Source: Fusobacteriaceae bacterium UBA2433 (GTDB taxonomy: Bacteria > Fusobacteriota > Fusobacteriia > Fusobacteriales > Fusobacteriaceae). Taken from it: a DNA stretch of 10,029 nt. The notes under the pieces are model-generated. The model was not told where the DNA came from. It saw nothing but the letters and a program-made list of their open reading frames with translations, and did no database searches. This document shows positions 1-6,270 of the stretch, one piece after another (the stretch's first letter is position 1; every line of letters starts with the position of its first letter). The translations under genes were made by a program, and so were the position numbers. The stretch spans positions 1 through 10,029 of the forward strand of contig DDQV01000166.1 of assembly GCA_002342785.1 (NCBI GenBank), given 5' to 3'.

Positions 1-258
1 AAATTTAAGAATGACATCTTAGAAGTAAATGGAATATCTGAAATTGCTAAGATCAATGAAACTATAGGAATAAAAAAAGATGGAGAAGATTTAAAGATAT
101 CTTTAAATGTAAAATTTTTATTAGATTATCTTTCTTTTATAGAAAAGGGGAAAAATGTTTTTTTAAATCTATCTACTTCTAGTGGTGCTGTAGAGTTAAT
201 GATAGAAAATGAAGAAAGTTTTAAATATTTAGTAATGCCATTGGCATTAAAAGATTAA
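1..258 (+). CDS. dnaN: DNA polymerase III beta sliding clamp, C-terminal fragment
   Basis: This is the last 85 codons of a gene that begins before the window, read in frame 1 and ending in TAA. The beta clamp is the ring that tethers the replicative polymerase to DNA. The fragment matches the end of clamp domain III: the stretch NVKFLLDYLSFI aligns with the NVSYVLDVLNAL region of E. coli DnaN, followed by an alternating beta-strand pattern and the closing YLVMPLALKD, which corresponds to the YVVMPMRL terminus that lines the protein-binding pocket of the clamp. The end is complete and undamaged. A strong terminator follows 12 bases after the stop, so it is transcriptionally separate from the downstream operon. 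The family call rests only on this C-terminal third-domain fragment, but the pattern is characteristic. Confidence 0.9.
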   Translation, partial: KFKNDILEVNGISEIAKINETIGIKKDGEDLKISLNVKFLLDYLSFIEKGKNVFLNLSTSSGAVELMIENEESFKYLVMPLALKD

Positions 259-270
259 AAATACAAGCAT

Positions 271-302
271 GCTCAAGTTTTGGTTAAAACTTGAGCTTTT
301 TT
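271..302 (+). terminator. Rho-independent terminator of dnaN
   Basis: A perfect 11-bp stem (GCTCAAGTTTT at 271-281 pairing with AAAACTTGAGC at 286-296) closes a four-base GGTT loop and is followed directly by six T (297-302). It begins 12 bases after the dnaN stop. There is no T-tract on the opposite side, so it works in the + direction only. Its last two T are also the first two bases of the next promoter's -35 box. Confidence 0.93.
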
Positions 303-329
303 GACGGTGTAATTTTAATATGATATACT
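301..329 (+). promoter_or_regulatory. Housekeeping sigma-70-type promoter of the envelope operon
   Basis: The -35 box TTGACG (301-306, five of six to consensus) and the -10 box TATACT (324-329) are separated by exactly 17 bases. A TG at 321-322, one base before the -10, makes it an extended -10 promoter. Transcription would start near 336, giving a leader of about 75 bases before the DUF116 gene. It is the strongest promoter seen in the window and sits at the head of eight closely spaced genes. The start site is inferred, not measured. Confidence 0.8.
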
Positions 330-338
330 TATTAATGA

Positions 339-352
339 TATTATATATAATA
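339..352. repeat. 14-bp perfect palindrome in the operon leader
   Basis: TATTATATATAATA is its own reverse complement and lies about 10 bases downstream of the -10 box, in the region just after the predicted start of transcription, where a repressor operator would often sit. It consists only of A and T in a very AT-rich genome, so chance is a real alternative. It is not a convincing match to the Fur consensus: only the left part resembles one half-site. Confidence 0.3.
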
Positions 353-411
353 ATTCCTATATTAAATAAGGTTATAAAAGTTTTATCTGTAGATCTAATG
401 GAGGAGATAAT

Positions 412-942
412 ATGTTAAAATTAGTTCTTTTAAGATTGATATATCTTTTATTTTATCTTCTAGTAATTATAGCTAGAAAGTTTTCTAAAGAGGAGATTGA
501 GAATAGTAAGATCTCTAAGATATTTATTCATTTTAATAATACTATTGTTTTAAAAAGATGCAAAGATATACAAGCAAGTAAAGTATCGATCTTACTCCCT
601 CATTGTATTCAAAATTATGAATGTCCTTTAAAGGTAACATCTACAATTGAAAATTGTAAGGAATGTGGAAGGTGTAAGGTAGGAGATATATTAAAATTAC
701 AGAGAAAATATAAAGTTAAAGTTAAAGTTGCTACTGGTGGAACATTGGCTCGTAAGTTTTTAAAAGAAACAAAACCAAAACTTGTAATAGCGGTAGCCTG
801 TGAAAGAGATTTAATAGCAGGAATTTATGATGCTTTTCCAATGTCTGTATATGGTGTATTTAATAAAAAAATAAATGGGCCATGTTTTAATACTGATCTA
901 TCAATTAAAGAGATTGAAAGTGTATTAGAAAAATTAAAATAG
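412..942 (+). CDS. DUF116 family cysteine-rich, membrane-anchored protein
   Basis: This is a 176-residue protein of the DUF116 family, whose biochemical function I do not know. The first 22 residues are a hydrophobic segment that would anchor it in the inner membrane. The rest should be cytoplasmic and shows the family blocks: LLPHCIQ (61-67), a cysteine cluster C71, C82, C85 and C88 with C-x2-C-x2-C spacing, ATGGT (107-111), IAVACERDL (126-134) and NGPCFNT (155-161). C50, C65, C130 and C158 bring the total to eight cysteines, which suggests a metal or iron-sulfur site; that is inference. The start has a strong Shine-Dalgarno, GGAGGAG (400-406). It is the first gene of the operon, and its stop codon overlaps the ribosome binding site of the TPR gene, so the two are probably translationally coupled. 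Confidence 0.85.
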   Translation: MLKLVLLRLIYLLFYLLVIIARKFSKEEIENSKISKIFIHFNNTIVLKRCKDIQASKVSILLPHCIQNYECPLKVTSTIENCKECGRCKVGDILKLQRKYKVKVKVATGGTLARKFLKETKPKLVIAVACERDLIAGIYDAFPMSVYGVFNKKINGPCFNTDLSIKEIESVLEKLK

Positions 943-951
943 GAGGACCTT

Positions 952-3825
952 ATGAAGAAAAAATTATTTATTTTATCTTTTTTAATTGTAGTGGGAAGTC
1001 AAGCTTTTGCTACAGATAGAGATGACATGAAATATATTGATAAGTTGTATGAAGCTAAAGAATATTCCATTGCTATAGATGAATTAAAAGCTTTTGTAGG
1101 AAAATATCCTGAAAGTAGTTACCAAAAGATAGCTTTAGAAAGACTTTCTAAAACCCTTTATTTAGATAAAAAATATAAGAGTTCTATAACTTATTTTAAA
1201 GAATATTTAAAATTGAATAAATTAAAAGTGGATGAAAAAAATGAAGCTCATTACTATTTGGCTAGAAATTTTATGTCTATAAATGATTACAATAATGCAA
1301 AAAAAGAAATAAACTTAATAGATAAAAATTCTTCTAAAAAGATAGATGCTGTATATTATTTGGGAATCGCTTACTATGAAAATGGTCACTATGAAGAAGC
1401 TAAAAAAACTTTTAAATATCTTATAAATAAACCTGAGAGATCAAAAGATGCTCTTTTATATATATCTTTGTCATCTTATAATAATAAGGAATATGTAAGT
1501 AGTACTATTTATTTAGATGAATATTTAAGAGGAACAACAGAGGGAAAAAATATAGAGCTAGCGAGCTATATGTATGGAATGAACCAGTATAAATTAGGAA
1601 ATAATGAACTATCTATAAAAAAATTAACAGAGGTGGAAACTTCTTATCCTCAGAGTAAGTATATATCAGATGTAAGATATGGTCTTTTAGATATCTATCT
1701 CTCTACTGGAGATATTAAAAAAGCAGAAGAATATTATAATAAAGAGATGGATAAAACAAATAAAGAAAAATCAAATATACTTTTTGCTAACTATTATTTT
1801 AATCAAAAAAATTATTCGTCGGCATTTAAATATTATGAATTATTAGATAGTTCTAAAGATTCTAAAGTAATATATGGATCGGCTTTTACTATGTTTAAAC
1901 TAGGAGAATCAAAAGATGATATAACTAGTGAAAAACTGCTTCAAAGATCAAAAGAAAAATTTGAAAATCTTTTAGGAACAAATTTAAATTCTGAAGGAAT
2001 TTATTATATGGCATTGATAGATTTTAATGATGGGAAATATAGTGAAGTTATAAAAGATTTAAAATCATATGATGAGTCTAAGATGAAGAGGGAATATAAA
2101 AATAATATAGATCTATTTTTAGGAAAATCATATTTTGAAACAAAAGATTATGTTAAATCTAAGATTTATTATACCAATGTATATAATAGAACACAAAGTA
2201 AGGAAGGTCTATATCAATTGATCTTAGTTAATAGTAAGTTAGAGGATCTAGAAAATACTAGATTAAGATTTGATGAGTATAAAACTAAATTTTCTACAGA
2301 TATAGAATATAGACAAAAAATATATCTTATAGTAGGGAATACATATTATAAAGGAAATAATTTAAAAGTTGCTAAGGAGATCTATAAAGAATATTTGAGT
2401 TCTTATAATGATCCTAAAATTTCAGAAAATTTAATAACCATTATGGTAGCAGATGGAAGTTATAAAGATCTTATAACGTATCTAACACCTCAACCTAAAA
2501 CACCAGAAAATAAATATCTTTTAGGAGTTGCGTATTTAGGAATTACAGAGTATGAAAAAGCAGTAGAAAATTTTAAAGATGTAATAAAAGATGAAAAATC
2601 AAATTTAGATCAAAAAGAAAAATCTAGTTATAAGTTAGTAAAAGCTTATTTTGCTTCAAAAAATTATGATGATTCTATAAGATCTGCTAAAGATTATCTA
2701 TTGGTGGATGAATACAAAAATTATGACTATGAAGTGATGGATCTAGAAGCTCTTTCAAATTTTAGATTAGAAAGATATGAGGAAGCTAGAAAAATATTTA
2801 ATGAATTAGGAAAAAATTTAAAGTATAATGATTATAGTAGATTTCAAATAGCTGAAACATATTATAATGAAGGAAAATTAGATCTTTCTTTAAGTGGGTA
2901 TAAGGACCTTTATGAAGAAAATAAAAAAGGAGAATATGCTCTAAGATCGTTATATTGGGGGATAAATATTCTTTATACACAGGAAAAATATAAAGATGTA
3001 ATTGAAAAGAGTAAAGAATTTAATTTAGAATATCCTGAAAGTAATTATACGACAGATATTAATTTTTATAGAGCCGATGCATATTTCAAATTAAATGATA
3101 TAAAAAATTCAGCTACAACTTATATTAAAATTTATCAAGAGACAACAGATGAAAAATTAAAAAATAAGACAGCTAAAGAACTTACAACTTTATATTATAA
3201 TGTAAATGATTTTGAAAATGCAAACCTGTGGAAGGAAAAAATAAGTGTATCTGAAGAAAAAATATATTTAGCGGCTCTTATATATGAAAAGCAAGGGAAG
3301 ATGGATCTAGCTATAGTAGAGTACAAAAAATTAATAGATGATAAAGAGTATAAAAGTAAGGCTAACTTTAACTTAGCGACTAATTATTATAAGGAAAAAA
3401 ACTATAATGAAGCAAAAGTATATTACGAAAATATATTAAATATAGAAAATGGTCCATATAAAGATATCGCTACATATCGTATAGGACAAATATATTTAAA
3501 TACAAAGGACTATAGTAAAGCTCTTAGAAATTTTATGAGAATAGAACTTCTATATGAAAATAGTAATTTAAGAGAAGCATCAAAATTAAAAATTGCAACG
3601 ATTTATGAGATTCAAAAAGAAGATGACAAAGCAAAAAAAACTTATGAAGAATTTTATAAAAGTTATGTTAAAAGTCAGTACAGAAATTTAGTTCTAGAAA
3701 AATTATTAGTTATAAATCTAAATGAAAATAGGAAAGAAGAAGCAAAAAAATATTATGATGAACTTATTATAGTAAATGAAAAAGTAGGAGAAGGTTATAC
3801 TTCATATTTTACTGAACAAAAATAA
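952..3825 (+). CDS. Large exported tetratricopeptide-repeat protein
   Basis: This 957-residue protein is built almost wholly of TPR-like helical hairpins behind an N-terminal signal peptide. The signal has a KKK start, a hydrophobic core and a likely cleavage after AFA at residue 20. There is no cysteine at the cleavage site, so it is not a lipoprotein, and no later membrane segment is seen; it should be periplasmic. Roughly twenty repeats can be picked out by the pattern of an aromatic pair followed by a K/E-Y-x-x-A turn, for example YYLGIAYYENGHYEEAKKTF (135-154), KYLLGVAYLGITEYEKAVEN, FNLATNYYKEKNYNEAKVYY and YRIGQIYLNTKDYSKALRNF. Such arrays bind other proteins. By position just upstream of exbB-exbD-tonB it could be a periplasmic partner of TonB, comparable in idea to CpoB/YbgF with TolA; this is inference. 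AGGAGG (941-946) precedes the ATG and overlaps the stop of the gene before. Confidence 0.88.
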   Translation: MKKKLFILSFLIVVGSQAFATDRDDMKYIDKLYEAKEYSIAIDELKAFVGKYPESSYQKIALERLSKTLYLDKKYKSSITYFKEYLKLNKLKVDEKNEAHYYLARNFMSINDYNNAKKEINLIDKNSSKKIDAVYYLGIAYYENGHYEEAKKTFKYLINKPERSKDALLYISLSSYNNKEYVSSTIYLDEYLRGTTEGKNIELASYMYGMNQYKLGNNELSIKKLTEVETSYPQSKYISDVRYGLLDIYLSTGDIKKAEEYYNKEMDKTNKEKSNILFANYYFNQKNYSSAFKYYELLDSSKDSKVIYGSAFTMFKLGESKDDITSEKLLQRSKEKFENLLGTNLNSEGIYYMALIDFNDGKYSEVIKDLKSYDESKMKREYKNNIDLFLGKSYFETKDYVKSKIYYTNVYNRTQSKEGLYQLILVNSKLEDLENTRLRFDEYKTKFSTDIEYRQKIYLIVGNTYYKGNNLKVAKEIYKEYLSSYNDPKISENLITIMVADGSYKDLITYLTPQPKTPENKYLLGVAYLGITEYEKAVENFKDVIKDEKSNLDQKEKSSYKLVKAYFASKNYDDSIRSAKDYLLVDEYKNYDYEVMDLEALSNFRLERYEEARKIFNELGKNLKYNDYSRFQIAETYYNEGKLDLSLSGYKDLYEENKKGEYALRSLYWGINILYTQEKYKDVIEKSKEFNLEYPESNYTTDINFYRADAYFKLNDIKNSATTYIKIYQETTDEKLKNKTAKELTTLYYNVNDFENANLWKEKISVSEEKIYLAALIYEKQGKMDLAIVEYKKLIDDKEYKSKANFNLATNYYKEKNYNEAKVYYENILNIENGPYKDIATYRIGQIYLNTKDYSKALRNFMRIELLYENSNLREASKLKIATIYEIQKEDDKAKKTYEEFYKSYVKSQYRNLVLEKLLVINLNENRKEEAKKYYDELIIVNEKVGEGYTSYFTEQK

Positions 3826-3858
3826 TTTAAAAAAAATAAAAAAATTAGGAGGGGCAAG

Positions 3859-4215
3859 ATGAGAAGATTTATAAGTGGGTTATTATTAATGATGATGTCA
3901 ATTGGTATATTTGCAGAAGGAAGCACAGCTGAAATTCAAAAAGAAGTTAGTGGTGTGGATAAAAGTGTAACAGCAGAGGGAAGAATCTTGCTAGAAGAAA
4001 AGGAAAAAGATCCTACACTACAAAAAGTAGATCTAAAATTAATAAATAACCAAGATCAAAAATTAAAGACTACAAATATAGATTATAGTGAAACTGAGCA
4101 AACAAGCGATCTTTTAGCAGATATAAGTGAGACAAAAACTAAACCTAATTATATGGTATGGGGATTAGGATTATTAGGAGTATTAGTAGCAGGATTGGCA
4201 TTGGGATCAAATTAA
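3859..4215 (+). CDS. Small exported protein with a C-terminal membrane helix
   Basis: I do not recognise a family for this 118-residue protein. Residues 1-19 form a signal peptide (MRR, a hydrophobic Leu/Met core, likely cleavage after IFA before E20). Residues 20-97 are polar, rich in Glu, Lys, Asp and Thr, without cysteine and probably flexible. Residues 98-115 form a glycine-rich hydrophobic helix (MVWGLGLLGVLVAGLALG), followed by only three more residues. The expected form is a periplasmic stalk anchored in the inner membrane by its C terminus; if the signal is not cleaved it would span the membrane twice. It starts after a very strong AGGAGGGG site (3847-3854), 33 bases after the TPR gene and 30 bases before exbB, so it is likely made with the ExbB/ExbD/TonB proteins and may be an accessory subunit. 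That role is inferred from position only. Confidence 0.8.
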   Translation: MRRFISGLLLMMMSIGIFAEGSTAEIQKEVSGVDKSVTAEGRILLEEKEKDPTLQKVDLKLINNQDQKLKTTNIDYSETEQTSDLLADISETKTKPNYMVWGLGLLGVLVAGLALGSN

Positions 4216-4245
4216 ATCTTATATTTTTAAATAAGGAGAAAAAAA

Positions 4246-4860
4246 ATGATAGAAATATTTAAAAGTGGTGGAATGTTGATGTACGGGATTTTATTATTAT
4301 CTATATTAGGAACTACAGTAATAATAGAAAGGTTTGTATATTTTTTAAAAAATGAAAAGGGAATAAAAGAACAGTTAAAAAAAGAATTAGAAGAAGCAAT
4401 TGCTTCTAAAGATAAGGAGTTAGCGATAAGTCTGTGTGAAAGAGAAAATTCATCTAGTTTAAAAGTATTAAAAGAACTTATCTTAGAACATAATTTTGAT
4501 GAGAAGGTAGATATTGAATATTTAGAGGAAAAAGCCAGAGAGAGAGCACTTATAGAAATTCCTAAATTAGAAAATCATATGTGGTTGTTAGGAGTAGTAG
4601 CTCATGTTACTCCACTGGTAGGATTATTAGGAACAGTATCTGGAATGATTGCTGCCTTTAGAGTTATTGCAGTAGTCGGTTCAGGAAAACCAGAGATGTT
4701 AGCAGATGGAATATCTCAAGCTTTAATAACTACAGCAGCAGGTCTTACAGTAGCTATACCAGCACTTATATTATATAATTATTATAATAAAAAGATAGAC
4801 TATGTGGTAAATGAAATAGAAAAAACTACCGTTGAGTTTATCAATTCTCTTAGAAAGTAA
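4246..4860 (+). CDS. exbB: ExbB/TolQ-family proton-channel subunit
   Basis: This 204-residue inner-membrane protein belongs to the MotA/TolQ/ExbB family, which forms the pentameric stator that with ExbD turns proton flow into TonB motion. Three membrane helices are visible at about 10-32, 111-141 and 155-180, with the usual cytoplasmic domain between the first two. Family signatures are clear: VTPLVGLLGTVSGMIAAF (121-138) in helix 2, and GISQALITTAAGLTVAIPAL (155-174) in helix 3 followed by YNYYN. The residue aligned by eye with the important helix-3 glutamate of E. coli ExbB (E176, in AEALLAT) is glutamine here (Q158). The length is typical of the short ExbB class. It has an AAGGAGA site (4233-4239), and exbD follows ten bases after its stop. 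ExbB rather than TolQ is chosen because of the TonB gene two genes on. Confidence 0.92.
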   Translation: MIEIFKSGGMLMYGILLLSILGTTVIIERFVYFLKNEKGIKEQLKKELEEAIASKDKELAISLCERENSSSLKVLKELILEHNFDEKVDIEYLEEKARERALIEIPKLENHMWLLGVVAHVTPLVGLLGTVSGMIAAFRVIAVVGSGKPEMLADGISQALITTAAGLTVAIPALILYNYYNKKIDYVVNEIEKTTVEFINSLRK

Positions 4861-4873
4861 GGGGGAATATATG
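4858..4873 (+). promoter_or_regulatory. Ribosome binding site fixing the exbD start
   Basis: AAGGGGG (4859-4865) overlaps the exbB stop codon and lies five bases before the ATG at 4871. The reading frame is open further up to a TTG at 4832, but that longer form would add 13 residues overlapping the end of exbB and lacks a comparable site. The shorter form also begins at the normal ExbD N terminus, a short basic tail before the membrane helix. Confidence 0.75.
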
Positions 4874-5311
4874 AAAATACAAAGACTAAAAAGGAAGAAT
4901 AGTAAAAATTTAATATTGGATATGACTCCACTTATAGATGTAGTATTTTTACTTTTGATATTTTTTATGGTAGCTACAACATTTCAAGACGTGGATTCTA
5001 GCGTAAATATTGAACTACCAAAATCTAGCTCAGAACATAAGATAACTATTAAAACTATCGAGGTAAAAATAAATAAAGATTTAGAAATTTATCTTATAGT
5101 AAAAGATCTAAATGGAAAAAATGAGATGATAAAGTTAGATAAAGGAAATTTAAAAGAAAAGTTAGAAGAAAAATTAAAACTTGCAAAGGAAAAAAATGTA
5201 ATTGTAAGTGCTGATAAAAGTGTTAATTACCAATCCCTCATAGAGGTACTAGATATAGCAAAAGAAGCGGGAGCAGGTTCATTAGACCTCAATACTAAAA
5301 GTTTAAATTAG
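4871..5311 (+). CDS. exbD: ExbD/TolR-family stator subunit
   Basis: This 146-residue protein has the standard ExbD layout: a short basic cytoplasmic tail (1-12), one membrane helix (about 21-38) and a periplasmic domain. The signature LDMTPLIDVVFLLLIFFMVA (16-35) matches the family; D23 corresponds to the proton-carrying aspartate of E. coli ExbD (D25). The periplasmic part ends with the familiar pattern VSADKSVNYQSLIEVLDIAK and GAGSLDL. With ExbB it forms the proton-driven motor that energises TonB in the inner membrane. The length fits the family (E. coli ExbD has 141 residues). I use the ATG at 4871 rather than the upstream TTG at 4832. Its stop codon overlaps the tonB ribosome binding site, which suggests tightly linked translation of the two. 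Confidence 0.92.
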   Translation: MKIQRLKRKNSKNLILDMTPLIDVVFLLLIFFMVATTFQDVDSSVNIELPKSSSEHKITIKTIEVKINKDLEIYLIVKDLNGKNEMIKLDKGNLKEKLEEKLKLAKEKNVIVSADKSVNYQSLIEVLDIAKEAGAGSLDLNTKSLN

Positions 5312-5325
5312 GAGGTGATAAGGTG
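5310..5325 (+). promoter_or_regulatory. Full-length Shine-Dalgarno and GTG start of tonB
   Basis: AGGAGGTGAT (5310-5319) is complementary over ten bases to the usual anti-Shine-Dalgarno end of 16S rRNA, with seven bases between its GGAGG core and a GTG start at 5323. It overlaps the exbD stop. tonB is the only complete gene in the window judged to start with GTG, and the unusually perfect site may offset the weaker start codon. Confidence 0.8.
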
Positions 5326-6270
5326 AAAGCAGATAGAAATGATTATTTTAATAAGATATTTGTAGGAGTCCTTATCCTTCATATAGTATTGCTTTATATA
5401 TTGCCAGGATTAAAAAAAATAGTGATAGAAAAACCAAAAATAGTTAGAATTAGATTTGGAGATAATGTTGATACTATAGGTGTTGCTCCTAAAAAAACAA
5501 TTGAAAAGAAAAAAATAAATAAAGTTGTAGAGGCAAAAAAAGTTTTACCTGTAGTAGAAAAGAACCCCAAAATTATAGAGAAAAAAGAAACTCCCAAGAA
5601 GGTAGTTAAAAAAGTTCAACCACCAAAAGTATTACAAATGACACAGTCATTTGAAGATTTAGATGTATTATCAGTTTTAGATTCGCCTAGAGAGGTAAAC
5701 CTAAAGGGAAATAATTTAAAACCTAAGATAATAAAAGTTTCCAAAATTAAGGAAGAAAGTAAAATAATTGAAGATAGAAAGTTAAATGAAGTGAGTGATA
5801 ACTTTGAAGATAAAATTAAAGAGAATTTAGATTTAGTAGAAACTAAAATATTTGATAAAAAATCAGAAAATATTATGTTGAAAAAAAATTCAACAAATGA
5901 AGGAAAAGATATAGAATGGGATACTTTAATGAGTGAAGAAAATCCTAGTATAGTAGGGCCTAAATCAGGATTAAAAGTAGGATCTATAGATGGAAAGTAC
6001 AAAGTTATATGGGATCCATCTAATAAAGATCCAAAATATCCTTTAGAAGCTGAAAAAACTGCTCAAACTGCCGATGTAAAAATAATATTAGATGTAGATG
6101 CCAGCGGAAAGGTACTCAAAGTAAGACTAATAAAAACAGGAGTAGATATAATAGACAGAGCAGTAGAAAGCAAAGCTCGTGGCTGGAATATAAAACTTAT
6201 AAATAATGGAACTGCTATAGGTGGAAGAGTCATGGTGGAATATAAATTTAAGTTAAAAGGCAGGGAATAA
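5323..6270 (+). CDS. tonB: TonB energy-transducing protein
   Basis: This 315-residue protein carries energy from ExbB/ExbD to outer-membrane partners. Residues 12-28 are the membrane anchor; it contains a histidine at position 20, the position of the functionally important H20 of E. coli TonB. Residues 38-104 are rich in Lys, Val and Pro (KPK, EKKKIN, KKETPKK, QPPK), followed by a long charged linker to about 215. The C-terminal domain (about 225-312) has the TonB pattern: KYPLEAEKT, then VKIILDVDASGKVLKVRLIK, DIIDRAVESKARGW and a final VMVEYKFKLKG strand. It is longer than E. coli TonB (239 residues) because of the linker, and the linker is lysine-rich with few prolines. It starts at GTG behind a near-perfect ribosome binding site. 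The next gene's ATG directly follows its TAA stop. Confidence 0.92.
   Translation: MKADRNDYFNKIFVGVLILHIVLLYILPGLKKIVIEKPKIVRIRFGDNVDTIGVAPKKTIEKKKINKVVEAKKVLPVVEKNPKIIEKKETPKKVVKKVQPPKVLQMTQSFEDLDVLSVLDSPREVNLKGNNLKPKIIKVSKIKEESKIIEDRKLNEVSDNFEDKIKENLDLVETKIFDKKSENIMLKKNSTNEGKDIEWDTLMSEENPSIVGPKSGLKVGSIDGKYKVIWDPSNKDPKYPLEAEKTAQTADVKIILDVDASGKVLKVRLIKTGVDIIDRAVESKARGWNIKLINNGTAIGGRVMVEYKFKLKGRE

Noticed and set aside
336..411. Riboswitch or structured leader before the first gene of the operon
   Set aside because: The leader is only about 75 bases, almost pure A/T, and lacks the conserved G/C-containing cores of riboswitch classes I know; only the short palindrome stands out.
2798..2980. 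60-codon open frame on the - strand inside the TPR gene
   Set aside because: It lies opposite a well-supported coding region, has no ribosome binding site of note and no recognisable product; it is a shadow of the gene on the + strand.
3826..3858. A-rich gap between the TPR gene and the small membrane-protein gene as a terminator or promoter
   Set aside because: It has no inverted repeat and no paired -35/-10 boxes; it appears to be only an A-rich spacer leading to a strong ribosome binding site.
4832..4870. Upstream TTG start that would lengthen ExbD by 13 residues
   Set aside because: It overlaps exbB and gives an unusual N terminus; the ATG at 4871 has a proper ribosome binding site and the normal ExbD length.
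5394..6002. Two open frames on the - strand (67 and 128 codons) opposite tonB
   Set aside because: Both are Phe/Ser/Ile-rich sequences expected opposite a Lys/Glu-rich linker of A-rich codons; they show no domain or start signal.
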